Source: AC-32 sp963719275 (GTDB lineage Bacteria > Actinomycetota > Thermoleophilia > Gaiellales > Gaiellaceae). Taken from it: a stretch of DNA of 64,000 bases. Every line of letters starts with the position of its first letter. Position 1 is the stretch's first letter. The notes beneath the pieces were generated by a model. The model did no database searches. It saw nothing but the letters and a program-made list of their open reading frames with translations, and was not told the DNA's origin. The position numbers and the translations under genes are program-made. The stretch spans positions 1-64,000 of the forward strand of contig CAVRBT010000008.1 in assembly GCA_963719275.1 (NCBI GenBank), in the 5' to 3' direction. Positions 33,030-41,446 of the stretch are shown piece after piece.

Positions 33030-34589
33030 ATGCCGATCGACCCCGTCCAGTACGCCCGGCGCTGGAAGACCCTCTGCGTGCTCTCTCTGAGCCTAGTGAT
33101 CATCGGGCTCGACAACACGATCCTCAACGTCGCCCTGCCGACGCTGCAGGACCACTTCCATGCTTCCGCCTCGCGGTTGCAGTGGATGGTCGACGCGTAC
33201 ATGCTCGTCTTCGCCGGCCTGCTGCTCGTTTTCGGCACCCTCGGCGACCGCTTCGGCCGCAAGCTTGCGCTCCAGACCGGGGTGTCCATCTTTGGGCTCG
33301 CCAGCCTGGGGGCGCCGTTCGCCGGCTCGGCCGGCCAGGTGATCGCGGTGCGCGCCGGGATGGGGGTCGGGGCAGCGCTGATCATGCCCGCCACGCTCTC
33401 GATCATCGCCAACGTCTTCACCGGCGAGGAGCGCGGCAGGGCGATCGCGATCTGGGCCGCGCTCGCAGCCGTGGGCATCGGACTCGGCCCGCTCGCCGGC
33501 GGCCTCCTGCTCGAGTGGTTCTCCTGGTGGTCGGTCTTCATGGTCAACGTCCCGTTCGCCGCCCTGGCCCTCCTCCTCGGAATTCGTTTCGTGCCCGAAA
33601 GCCGCGACCCGCACCCCGGGTCATTCGACCTGCTCGGGGCCGCACTCTCGACCGCCGGCTTCACCATCCTCGTCTACGCGATCATCGAGGCGCCCTCGAA
33701 GGGCTGGAGCTCCGCGCTCGTGCTCGGGTCGCTCGCAGTGAGCGTCGTCCTGCTGGCCACGTTTCTGCTCTGGGAGCACCGCTCGGCCGAGCCGATGCTC
33801 GATCTGTCCTTCTTCCGCAACGCCAGGTTCAGCGTCGGCACCGCATCCGTCAGCATCGCCTTCTTCGGTTTGATGGGCGGGGCCTTCGGCCTCACCCAGT
33901 ACCTGCAGTTCGCACACGGCTACAGCGCGATCCAGGCCGGCGCGATCATGAGTTCGATGGCGCTCGGCCTGATGCTCGGGTCAGGATCGTCGAGCAAAGC
34001 CGTCGCCCGACTCGGAGCCTCCCGCGTCATCGCAGCCGGGCTGACTGGTTTGGCCGCGGTGCTTGCGCTGCCGCTGCTGCTCTGGGATGCGAACACCGGC
34101 GCGCTCGTGCTGGTGGTGTGGTTCTTCGGCTTGACGCTCGCGGTGGGCTGGGTTATGGCGCCGGCGACTGGCGCAGTGATCGCCGCGGTGCCGGCGGCCA
34201 AGTCCGGTGTCGCCTCGGCCACGAACACGGTTGCGCGCATGGTCGCCGGAGCCCTCGGCGTCGCGGTCATCGGGTCGCTCGTCAGCTCGCTGTACTCGAA
34301 CGATGTCGGCGGCAAGTTCGACGCCCTCCCGGCCGGGGCACAGACGCAGGCGGAGAATTCCGTCGGCGCGGCGAGCGCGATCGCCTCCCACCTTCCACCC
34401 GACGTCGCGTCGCGCGTTCTCGCCGTCAGCGGCGAAGCCTTTACGCAGGCGATGAGCTACGGCCTTCTCGTCGGAGCCGGATGCGCCGCCGCAGCAGCGT
34501 TGCTCGTGCTCCGCTTCCTTCCGGCCGGTGAGGCCCACGAGGCGGAGCCTGAGGTGATCGAGCCGATCGCGCAAGAACAGGCCGCGTAG
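33030..34589 (+). CDS. DHA2-type MFS transporter
   Basis: A 519-residue protein with about 14 TM segments. IGLDNTILNVALPTLQDHF is the TM1 motif, FGTLGDRFGRKLALQTG the loop 2-3 motif and GPLAGGLLLEWFSWWSVFMV motif C. It would export toxic organics by proton antiport. The ATG at 33030 has AAAGGAG 8 bases upstream; a GTG at 33021 is too close to that site. It follows the signalling operon and carries the shared upstream element, so its expression may depend on the response regulator at 32272. Confidence 0.9.
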   Translation: MPIDPVQYARRWKTLCVLSLSLVIIGLDNTILNVALPTLQDHFHASASRLQWMVDAYMLVFAGLLLVFGTLGDRFGRKLALQTGVSIFGLASLGAPFAGSAGQVIAVRAGMGVGAALIMPATLSIIANVFTGEERGRAIAIWAALAAVGIGLGPLAGGLLLEWFSWWSVFMVNVPFAALALLLGIRFVPESRDPHPGSFDLLGAALSTAGFTILVYAIIEAPSKGWSSALVLGSLAVSVVLLATFLLWEHRSAEPMLDLSFFRNARFSVGTASVSIAFFGLMGGAFGLTQYLQFAHGYSAIQAGAIMSSMALGLMLGSGSSSKAVARLGASRVIAAGLTGLAAVLALPLLLWDANTGALVLVVWFFGLTLAVGWVMAPATGAVIAAVPAAKSGVASATNTVARMVAGALGVAVIGSLVSSLYSNDVGGKFDALPAGAQTQAENSVGAASAIASHLPPDVASRVLAVSGEAFTQAMSYGLLVGAGCAAAAALLVLRFLPAGEAHEAEPEVIEPIAQEQAA

Positions 34590-34825
34590 AACGATGATCG
34601 AGACGCCGACCGAGAACCACGTAGCAGGCGCCGAACGCGAGCAGAGACGCTTGCTCCGGGTGCTCGCGATCCCCCCCTTTTCGCTGCGTCCGCACTATGG
34701 CGGCGGCACTGAGCGGAGCGGGGACATGGCTCGTCGGCATGTTCTGTTGTCCGAATAGGCGCATCTGACCCCTTCTCTGAGCTGGAGGGTCGGCGATCAC
34801 CGGGGTGATCGGGAATGTCCTGGTC

Positions 34826-35240
34826 GTCGACTCGGCTGCCTTCCATCCCGTCGAGGATGTTGTAGGAATTCGTGAATCCCGCGGCCGCCAGCATGTTGAT
34901 CGCCATCGTGGCCCGTCCGCCGGAGCGGCAGGACACGAGCAGCGTGTCGTCGGGCGCGAACCACGCCTTGACGAGGTCGACGAAGTCGGGGTTGAGCTCC
35001 CAGGGGAAGCCCTTCTTCTCGTCGTCCCAGGCGTAGGCCAGGAAAGCGAACGGGATGTTCGTGGCCATCGGGGCATGGCCGGTGAAGACCCACTCCTCGG
35101 GCGTGCGAACGTCGAGGATCTTCACGTCCTCGGGATCCGCCTGCCACATGTCGTAGGCCTCCTTAGCGGTGACGTAGGAGCTCGAGCTTCGTCCGTCGCG
35201 CCTCGGCGATCGGCCGCTCGGCGTGTGTCATGGTGGTCAT
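34826..35240 (-). pseudogene. Rhodanese-like protein, frameshifted and 3'-truncated
   Basis: From ATG 35240 the frame reads MTTMTHAERPIAEARRTKLE, then after a one-base shift near 35180 YVTAKEAYDMWQADPEDVKI and LDVRTPEEWVFTGHAPMATN. The active loop LLVSCRSGGRATMAINML has the catalytic Cys. After GMEGSRVDD the family's last 25-30 residues are replaced by unrelated sequence. A stop in the first frame would end translation after 25 residues unless the shift is a sequencing error. Confidence 0.75.
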
Positions 35241-35420
35241 CGCATCTCCTCTCTTCCTCACTAGCCCACGTCGTCGCGCCGGGCGTGTGCTAGCGCTCTG
35301 CGGCGGCGAACAGCCGCGCTTCCTTAGGCAAGAAGAAGCCGGACACGAGCCTTCCCTGCCCACGCCTCGCTCATCGGACGCGTTGATTCGTCCTCGCCGC
35401 GGTCACGCCCACGCTGTCTC

Positions 35421-36026
35421 TTACTCGCCGCTGTCGGGTAGGGTCGGATAGTCGGTCGGATAGACGCCGAGCGCGAAGCCATACACCGTCTCGCCCGATC
35501 GCGGAAGCTGATCGAACTCGGCCACCAGCCCCGCCATCCGCTCCCAGAAGTCCGACGCCTGCGCCTCCGAGATGCGGGCGTGCCGGATGAAACCCCACAA
35601 CTTCCCGTCCCGGTAGGCGGCGGCCGACTCCCGAGCGGCGACCTCGAAGTCGTTGAAGTCACGAGGCAGGTCGTCGCCCTCAGGGCTCCGCTCGACGGCG
35701 ACGTAGAACATTCGTGCCGTGCGGCCGTAGAAACGCTCCTCGATCGCCCGCACCCGCCGGGTCCTCACCACCTGCACCAGCCCGGCCTCGGCGAGCACTT
35801 TGACGTGGTGGGCAACCGTGCTCTTCGGGCGCTCGAGCGCGACCGCGAGCTCGGTCACCGTGGCCGCCCGCTCGTGGAGCAGGGCCAGGATCGTCGTGCG
35901 GAGGGGATGGCCGATCGCCTTCACCTGGGCAGGCCGGGTAAGCGCGATTCGGTCGGCGAGGTCGTAATCAGGCGGAGGCGAGTTGCCAGCCACGTCCGAA
36001 TAGACTAACATCGCCGATTGTTCCAT
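35421..36026 (-). CDS. ArsR/HTH_20-type transcriptional regulator
   Basis: A 201-residue winged-helix protein. AIGHPLRTTILALLHERAAT, then VTELAVALERPKSTVAHHVK and LAEAGLVQVVRTRRVRAIEE is the HTH_20 wing. The C-terminal half matches the effector domain found in such regulators (LPRDFNDFEVAARESAAAYR). An inverted repeat at 36017-36040 overlaps the first possible ATG (36026), so the ATG at 36011 (MLVYSDV) may be the true start. It is divergent from the hydrolase gene and probably represses it and itself. Confidence 0.85.
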   Translation of the reverse strand: MEQSAMLVYSDVAGNSPPPDYDLADRIALTRPAQVKAIGHPLRTTILALLHERAATVTELAVALERPKSTVAHHVKVLAEAGLVQVVRTRRVRAIEERFYGRTARMFYVAVERSPEGDDLPRDFNDFEVAARESAAAYRDGKLWGFIRHARISEAQASDFWERMAGLVAEFDQLPRSGETVYGFALGVYPTDYPTLPDSGE

Positions 36027-36040
36027 ATTAGTGGATCAAT
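36017..36040. promoter_or_regulatory. Inverted-repeat operator between HTH gene and hydrolase
   Basis: ATTGTTCCA, TATTAG, TGGATCAAT: nine-base arms with one mismatch. It lies between the divergent genes, 17 bases before the hydrolase ATG. Confidence 0.7.
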
Positions 36041-36056
36041 CCTGAGGAGATCTGAG

Positions 36057-36644
36057 ATGACCGAGGTCTTGTTGTACCACCACGTCCAGGGGCTGACCGA
36101 GGGAGTCCGGTCGTTCGCCGACGAGCTGCGGCAGGCGGGGCACGCCGTGCACACACCCGACCTGTTCGACGGGCGCCGCTTCGACACCATCGAGGAGGGC
36201 ATGGCCTTCGCGCGCGAATCGGGGTTCGGCGCGCTGGGCGAGCGCGGGGTGGCCGCCGCCGAGGGGATCGGCCACGACGTCGTCTACGCCGGCTTCTCGT
36301 TCGGGGTCATGGTCGCCCAGCAGCTCGCGCAGACCCGGCCCGGCGGCCGGGGAGCCTTGCTCATGTACTCATGCCTCCCAGTGTCGGAGTTCGGGGACGC
36401 GTGGCCCGAGGACGTTCCGGTGCAGGTGCACGGCAAGGACGCCGACCCGTTCTTCGCCGAAGACCTCGAGGCCGCGCAGGCGCTCGTCGAGTCGACCGAC
36501 CGGGCCGAACTGTTCCTCTACCCGGGGGAGGAACACCTCTTCGCCGACTCGTCGCTCCCGGCGTACGACGCCGCCGCGGCGGCACTGCTTATCAAGCGCG
36601 TGCTGGCGTTCCTCGAGTCCGTTCAGACTCACGAGAAGAGTTGA
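36057..36644 (+). CDS. Dienelactone hydrolase family protein
   Basis: A 195-residue alpha/beta hydrolase. TEVLLYHHVQGLTEGVRSFA is the start of the fold and DVVYAGFSFGVMVAQQLAQT the nucleophile elbow (G-F-S-F-G), with Ser where many dienelactone hydrolases have Cys. HGKDADPFF gives the acid and YPGEEHLFADSS the catalytic His. The ATG at 36057 follows GAGGAG. It would hydrolyse small esters or lactones; the substrate is unknown. It is probably controlled by the divergent HTH regulator through the palindrome at 36017. Confidence 0.87.
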   Translation: MTEVLLYHHVQGLTEGVRSFADELRQAGHAVHTPDLFDGRRFDTIEEGMAFARESGFGALGERGVAAAEGIGHDVVYAGFSFGVMVAQQLAQTRPGGRGALLMYSCLPVSEFGDAWPEDVPVQVHGKDADPFFAEDLEAAQALVESTDRAELFLYPGEEHLFADSSLPAYDAAAAALLIKRVLAFLESVQTHEKS

Positions 36645-36854
36645 AAGACCTCCAGCGGCCGCGCGACCGTCAGCCGCTGACCCGTCTTCGCCACGCCGCC
36701 GTCCCTCACTTGCTGCCGGAGGGGTCTCCGGTTCGGCTCCGGAAGAGGGCGTCGCCAGCACCTCGCCGGCCCGCGCGGGCGCCGATAGCACGGCCAACGG
36801 GAAGCCCTCGGGCTGGTCTCGTTCCGGAGCGTGCCGATCACCTTGCGTCCCGAG

Positions 36855-37417
36855 CTAGGTCGTGCGGCGCTCCCATTGCTCGCGCGTCATCTCGTATTCC
36901 ACTTCGCCCTCGCTCGCGCCCTCCACGGGCGCGGTCATGGAGGTGGGGAAGGTCCGCACGTAGGTGAGACCGATCCGCTCCATCACGGCTCGCGCCGCCG
37001 TTGACGGTGATGGTCTGGGCGATGATCCTGTCGAGCCCGACGTCGTCGAAGCCAGAGCGCACCAACTCCCGCGCCCCCTCTGAGGCGAGTCCCTTGCGCC
37101 AGTGACGCTGCAGCAGCCGATAGCCCAGATCGGCAACGCCCGGGTCGTCGGGCTGGTCGGCCGTGGGCGGGCTGAAGGGTCCACCAGCCGACGAATTCGT
37201 CGTCGACCAGGCCGACCCAGAACCCGAGTCCGTCCGCCTTCTCCGCGGCGGCCATCCGCCGCGCGTGGCCGGCCTCGACGTCCTTGCGTGTGCTCGCTTG
37301 ACCGCTGAGGTGGCGCATCACCTCGGGATCCGAGTCGAGCTCGACCTCCCACTCGAGGTGCTGGTCGGCGAGTGGCACCAGGATGAGCCGCTCGGTGTGC
37401 AGGGTCTGCTGAGGCAT
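36855..37417 (-). pseudogene. GNAT (RimJ/RimL-type) acetyltransferase, two frameshifts
   Basis: The N-terminal frame TERLILVPLADQHLEWEVEL through GFWVGLVDDEFVGWWTLQPA matches RimJ/RimL-like GNATs. A shift near 37180 leads to DLGYRLLQRHWRKGLASEGA, which holds the acetyl-CoA loop, then FDDVGLDRIIAQTITVNGGA. A second shift near 36985 leads to RAVMERIGLTYVRTFPTSM and the stop. All parts of the domain are present, so correcting two bases would give a normal protein. Confidence 0.75.
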
Positions 37418-37489
37418 GGGGCCCGATCATGCCGCACCTCGCACTGAAGGTCTCGGCGGGCAAGCTACGAGGGAACACTGAGGGAACAC

Positions 37490-37947
37490 ATGGACCGCCA
37501 TCGCCCCGGCGTCACCAACTTCGTCCACGTCGGTCTTGTCGTCGAGGACCTCGACGAGACAGTCGGTTTCTCGCGCTGCTCGGCTTCGACTGCGGCGAGC
37601 CAGGGGTGTTCAGCGGGAAGTGGATCGATCGGATCATCGGTCTCGAGAACGTGACGGTCGAGATGGTGATGGCTCGCGCCCCCGACGGCAGCGACATGTT
37701 CGAGGTGGTGCGCTTCCACTCGCCTTCCGCCGGCGCTCAAGAGCCGGCGCCGGCCGCGAACCGTCCTGGGCTCCGGCACGTCGCCTTCAAGGTCGACGAC
37801 GTGCGTGGGCTGGTCGACCGTGTCCGAGAGGCCGGCTGGGAAACGGTCGGGGAGATTGTCGACTACGAGAACACCTTCCTCCTCTGCTACGTCCGCGGAC
37901 CCGAGGGCCTGCTGGCCGCCACCGTCGCCCGCAGAGCCGACTTGTAG
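37490..37947 (+). pseudogene. VOC family protein with one frameshift
   Basis: ATG 37490 opens MDRHRPGVTNFVHVGLVVED and LDETV, then a one-base shift near 37565 leads to RFLALLGFDCGEPGVFSGKW, MFEVVRFHSPSA, GLRHVAFKVDDVRGLVDRVR and YVRGPEGLLAATV. With the base restored it is a normal 150-residue VOC protein of the methylmalonyl-CoA-epimerase-like type, with metal ligands His and Glu. Confidence 0.75.
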
Positions 37948-38061
37948 CGAGCTCGCAGCACATGCGACCGCTTCGCGAGCCTGCGGTCGGATCCTGCGCC
38001 GCCGCTTGCCCAAGCCGGCTGCTTCCGGTGTTCCGCCGCACCTCGCCCAACGCTCCTCCAG

Positions 38062-38082
38062 AACTAGTCTGATATAAGACTA
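38062..38082. promoter_or_regulatory. Short inverted repeat before MarR gene
   Basis: TAGTCTGATATAAGACTA: six-base arms TAGTCT and AGACTA around GATATA, ending a few bases before the MarR start codon. It is a probable autoregulatory operator and includes a possible -10 (TATAAG). Confidence 0.6.
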
Positions 38083-38084
38083 CT

Positions 38085-38504
38085 GTGGATCGAGACGACC
38101 TCGGCTTCCTGCTCGCCAAGGCCACCCAACGCTGGAACGAGCATCTCCAGGCGCGCTTCCGTGCTGCAGGCTGGGGCGCAATGCGGCCGAGCTACGGCTC
38201 GATCCTCGTGCCGCTGTTCGAAGAGGACGCCCTGCGTATGGGCGAGCTCGCACGCCGCTCCCGGCTCTCGAAGCAGACGATGACGACGATGGTGCGCCTG
38301 CTCGAGCGGGACGGGCTCGTTCGCCGCGAGCCCGACCCCGAGGATGGCCGCGCCTCCCGCGTCGTTCTGACCGCCAAGGCACGGCGCTTTGAGCCCGTGG
38401 CACAGCAGACGCTCGACGAGCTCGGGACGCTGGCGCAGGAGCGGCTCGGCCAGCGGCGGCTCGCAGCAGTCAAACACGCCCTCAAGGAGTGGATCGAGAC
38501 ATGA
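38085..38504 (+). CDS. MarR-family transcriptional regulator
   Basis: A 139-residue MarR protein from GTG 38085. ALRMGELARRSRLSKQTMTT is the HTH, RLLERDGLVRREPDPEDGRA the wing, and SRVVLTAKARRFEPVAQQTL the dimerisation helix. Its stop overlaps the SRPBCC start (ATGA), so the two are co-translated. MarR proteins usually bind small aromatic ligands and repress their own operon. The short upstream sequence CTAGTCTGATATAAGACTAC contains the inverted repeat TAGTCT/AGACTA, a likely operator. Confidence 0.9.
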   Translation: MDRDDLGFLLAKATQRWNEHLQARFRAAGWGAMRPSYGSILVPLFEEDALRMGELARRSRLSKQTMTTMVRLLERDGLVRREPDPEDGRASRVVLTAKARRFEPVAQQTLDELGTLAQERLGQRRLAAVKHALKEWIET

Positions 38505-38902
38505 ACCATCACACGCTCACAGCGACCTTCGCCGCGCCTCGAGACGAGGTCTTCAGCTATCTCGCCGACATCGAGCGGCTACCCGAGTGGGCGACCGAGT
38601 TCGCCCGCAAGCTCAAGCTGGTCGACGGGCGCTACAAGGTGGTGAACGGCCTCGGCGAGTTCTTCTTCGAGATCCGTGCCGACCCGAGCTCGGGTGTAAT
38701 CGACATGCTCGCCGGCTCCAGCGAGGACGCGCTCGCCCTCTTCCCCAGTCGCGTCGTCGCCCTGGCCGACGGCGGCAGCGCCTTCACCTTCACCATGTTC
38801 CAGGCACCCGGACAGCCGGACGAGCAGTTCGAGGGCCAATACGCATCGCTCCAGCACGAATTCGACAACCTCAAGCGACGCTTCGGCCCGACCCGAAGAT
38901 GA
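38501..38902 (+). CDS. SRPBCC family protein
   Basis: A 133-residue START/SRPBCC-like protein. The opening HHTLTATFAAPRDEVFSYLA and DIERLPEWATEF is the usual beta1-alpha1 segment, and the last helix reads QYASLQHEFDNLKRRF. Such proteins bind hydrophobic ligands in a deep pocket. The ATG at 38501 overlaps the MarR stop by four bases. Together they suggest a ligand-controlled two-gene operon. Confidence 0.85.
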   Translation: MNHHTLTATFAAPRDEVFSYLADIERLPEWATEFARKLKLVDGRYKVVNGLGEFFFEIRADPSSGVIDMLAGSSEDALALFPSRVVALADGGSAFTFTMFQAPGQPDEQFEGQYASLQHEFDNLKRRFGPTRR

Positions 38903-39019
38903 GCCGAGATGCGGCGGCCGGGATCGGGAGCAGCGGGTGCTCGAGCCGAAGGGAGCGCACCGCCGAGCGACACGCCTGCGAGGATGCCTCAGACACAGAA
39001 CTCCAGAGAGGAGGCGCCG

Positions 39020-39382
39020 GTGATCAGGGTGCTCGACGGCCTGCCAGCGAACGTCCTCGGCGTCGAAGCAAGCGGCCGAGTGACCGACGAGGACTACGAA
39101 GCGGTACTCGTGCCCGCCGTCCGCGAGAAGCGCACAGCGCACGACCGGCTCCGCTTCCTGTACGTCCTCGGCGACGACTTCGACGGCTGGACGATGGGCG
39201 CGATGTGGGAGGACGCCAAGCTTGGGCTCAAGGATCCCAAGACCTGGGAGAAGATCGCCATCGTCAGCGACAAGGACTGGCTCGCCCACGTCGTGAAGGC
39301 ATTCGGATGGATGATCCCGGGCGAGTTACGCGTCTTCCACCTCGCCGAGCTTGACGCGGCCAAGCAGTGGGTAGCCGACTGA
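39020..39382 (+). CDS. SpoIIAA-like STAS-fold protein
   Basis: A 120-residue protein from GTG 39020 with GAGAGGAGG upstream. VIRVLDGLPANVLGVEASGR, LRFLYVLGDDFDGWTMGAMW and WLAHVVKAFGWMIPGELRVF match the SpoIIAA-like (DUF3478) family, cytosolic STAS-fold proteins whose role is unclear. It is 117 bases after the SRPBCC gene and could be in the same transcript. Confidence 0.82.
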   Translation: MIRVLDGLPANVLGVEASGRVTDEDYEAVLVPAVREKRTAHDRLRFLYVLGDDFDGWTMGAMWEDAKLGLKDPKTWEKIAIVSDKDWLAHVVKAFGWMIPGELRVFHLAELDAAKQWVAD

Positions 39383-39683
39383 TTCACCAGCACATGCAAG
39401 GGCCACGCGAGGGCGCCGTACCGCCTGCGTAGCCCGAGACCGGCAAGAGTCAGGGGGGATTCCAAACTCTGGCGCTAGGTTGATACTTGCGAATCACTGC
39501 AGCACCTGGTATCCACGCGCGCGCGTGAAACAGGATAGAAAGCCGGGGCAGACACGATGCGCGGCGCACTGCCCCGCCCCGGGATCCCGCACAGCCCGCC
39601 GACTCAGGGAACCTGGATGACCTCGTGGCCACGGTTTAGGATCACCCTCAACCGGTGCCCGGTGCCGATCGAAGGAGGCTCAG
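39383..39683. other. Gap with no recognised feature
   Basis: I see no gene or repeat. A TTGATACTTGCGAATCACTG stretch near 39479 is AT-richer than its surroundings and could be part of a promoter. Confidence 0.4.
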
Positions 39684-40046
39684 ATGGCAGGTGTGGAGGT
39701 AGGCGATTTCGGCTCACCCGACGAGACTCGGGCGCCGGACAAGACGACGATCGAGGTGGTTCGCATGGGCAGCGCGAATGCGTCGCGCATGCGCTTGGAG
39801 CCCGGCTGGAGATGGTCGGAGTGCGTCAAGCCGATCGTGGGAGGCGAGCGCTGCCAGGCCCACCACGTCGGTCTGCTGCAGTCGGGCACGATGCACGTCG
39901 TCCACGATGACGGCACCGAGCAGGACATCCGCGCGGGCGAGGCGTACGTGATCGAGCCCGGGCACGACGCCTGGGTCGTCGGCGACGAAGCCGTCGTCGG
40001 GTTCGAGTTCGACTCGCGGACAGCCGAGGAGTACGCGAAAGGCTGA
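39684..40046 (+). CDS. Small cupin domain protein
   Basis: A 120-residue cupin. ERCQAHHVGLLQSGTMHVVH gives the paired His ligands, DGTEQDIRAGEAYVIEPGHD the second strand, and the end is GFEFDSRTAEEYAKG. MRLEPGWRWSECVKPIVGG resembles cupins paired with regulators of small-molecule stress. The start follows GAAGGAGG. It has no close partner. Confidence 0.82.
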   Translation: MAGVEVGDFGSPDETRAPDKTTIEVVRMGSANASRMRLEPGWRWSECVKPIVGGERCQAHHVGLLQSGTMHVVHDDGTEQDIRAGEAYVIEPGHDAWVVGDEAVVGFEFDSRTAEEYAKG

Positions 40047-40124
40047 GCACCGGCTACGCCGACGACCGTTCGCCGACTCACCTCGTCGGCTCAGGGAGGC
40101 TCAAGCCGCACCCGCGGAGTTCGC

Positions 40125-40421
40125 TTGAATCCCGCGAGTTGCTACCGCGTCGTCCTGAAGAACGACTCGAAGGTGACCGCACGCTTCACGCGCTGCCCCG
40201 CGTACATCCAGCAGCTGGCCCCGAGCGGGAAGGTCGAGGTCTACGACCTCAACTGCGCCGCCGCCCACGCGATCGCACCCGGGAACAGCCTCGCGTTCGC
40301 GATGCAGCTCCGCGTGCCGGAGAGCTCGCCGCTTGGCGCGAACGGCCTGTTCTGGGGCCTCGACCCCTTCGGCGCCCGGGCCCCGCAGGTGCACGCGCGC
40401 GTGATCATCGACAAGAGCTGA
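40125..40421 (+). CDS. Beta-rich protein fragment (DUF4232-like?)
   Basis: A 98-residue frame containing LKNDSKVTARFTRCPAYIQQ and GNSLAFAMQLRVPESSPLGA. It looks like the last beta-sandwich strands of a secreted DUF4232-like or similar domain, with two Cys that could pair. No signal peptide or good start is visible, so it may be the 3' end of a lost gene. A 33-codon frame at 40500-40601 (GLQYFLTADGHIIALQVVSG) may be a further remnant. Confidence 0.45.
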   Translation: MNPASCYRVVLKNDSKVTARFTRCPAYIQQLAPSGKVEVYDLNCAAAHAIAPGNSLAFAMQLRVPESSPLGANGLFWGLDPFGARAPQVHARVIIDKS

Positions 40422-40569
40422 GAGGTCGCCGGTCCCGGCCGCCGCGGTAGCCATTCGGGCTGCGCTTCGCGTTAGCGTCGCAGCCGGCAGTTTCCCAAGA
40501 TGTCAGCGGGGATCCTCGTGACGCCGGGCTACGCGGGGCTGCAGTACTTCCTGACGGCCGATGGGCACA

Positions 40570-41343
40570 TCATCGCGCTCCAGGTCGTGTCGGGAAACTA
40601 GCTTCGGTGTGAGCTTCAGCCCGTACGCGATGAGGGCTGGCAATGCGTGAGGCGGCTGTGCGGCGCTTCTGAGCCGAGCGGCTGGCTGGGGCGAATGCAC
40701 TCAACGTGAACCAGTGGCCGAATCCGCGTTGCAACGTGCGCGGACCGCTCATCGTCAGCTGGCCGGCTCGAATCGCGCCGCCCAGCTCGGCCTGTCCCAG
40801 GTAGACGCGGTAGAGCGTGGTGGTGTCGACGATGACCTCGAGGTCGACGTCGAAACCGGGATGCTGGAGGCACACCGAGACCTCGGAGGGCTCGAGCACC
40901 ATCCAGTAACGCCGCTTGGGATCGCGAAAGTCGAACTTCAGCACGGTTCGGTTGGGTGGCAGCCGCCGGCGATCGACGTGGCGAGCCATCCAGACGATCA
41001 ACAGGTCGGGATCGAGCTCCTCGGGGTGCGGCTCGGTGAACGACCAGGTCGCCCCCCACTCGCCGATCGCCTGCACCACCGGTTGGAGGTCACGGCCGGC
41101 GGACGTGAGGCGATATTCGAGGGTGCGGCCTTTGGGGCCTGTCCTGCGCTCGATGACCTCGGCCCGCTCGAGCGCGCGCATCCGGTCGGTGAGGACCGAG
41201 CGCGAGATCCCTGGGAGGCCGCGTTGGAGCTCGTTGAAGCCACTCGCGCCTCCGAGCATCTCGCGCACAATCAGGAGCGTCCAACGGTCGCCGAGGACCT
41301 CCGTGGCCTTGGCGACCGGGCAGTACTGCGCGTAGCTGCGCAT
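40570..41343 (-). CDS. HxlR-family regulator with C-terminal SCP2-like domain
   Basis: About 257 residues from ATG 41343. The HxlR domain has AQYCPVAKATEVLGDRWTLL with the conserved Cys, then FNELQRGLPGISRSVLTDRM and the wing VIERRTGPKGRTLEYRLT. The C-terminal ~110 residues resemble the sterol-carrier-like domain seen in long HxlR proteins. The start at 41343 fits the family; one at 41373 would place the operator at 41375 two bases upstream. It is divergent from the flavin oxidase gene and probably controls it. Confidence 0.85.
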   Translation of the reverse strand: MRSYAQYCPVAKATEVLGDRWTLLIVREMLGGASGFNELQRGLPGISRSVLTDRMRALERAEVIERRTGPKGRTLEYRLTSAGRDLQPVVQAIGEWGATWSFTEPHPEELDPDLLIVWMARHVDRRRLPPNRTVLKFDFRDPKRRYWMVLEPSEVSVCLQHPGFDVDLEVIVDTTTLYRVYLGQAELGGAIRAGQLTMSGPRTLQRGFGHWFTLSAFAPASRSAQKRRTAASRIASPHRVRAEAHTEASFPTRPGAR

Positions 41344-41374
41344 CGCCCACGATGCTAGCCGCGGATCGGCCACA

Positions 41375-41410
41375 GGTCTGTAATTCAGACCGGTTGGTTC
41401 GAAAGTAGAA
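41375..41410. promoter_or_regulatory. Two inverted repeats between HxlR and flavin oxidase genes
   Basis: GGTCTG, TAATT, CAGACC at 41375-41391 is perfect. GTTCGAAAGTAGAAC at 41397-41411 is a shorter one (GTTC/GAAC). Their spacing suggests binding of HxlR dimers over the divergent promoters. Confidence 0.65.
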
Positions 41411-41446
41411 CTAGTCGGCCCGGGCCGACGGGCCTACGTTGCTCGC

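Noticed and set aside
36650..36854. Possible small gene between the hydrolase and GNAT (minus frame ending TVARPLEVFQLFS)
   Set aside because: There is no start, no recognised domain, and the composition is mostly Arg/Pro.
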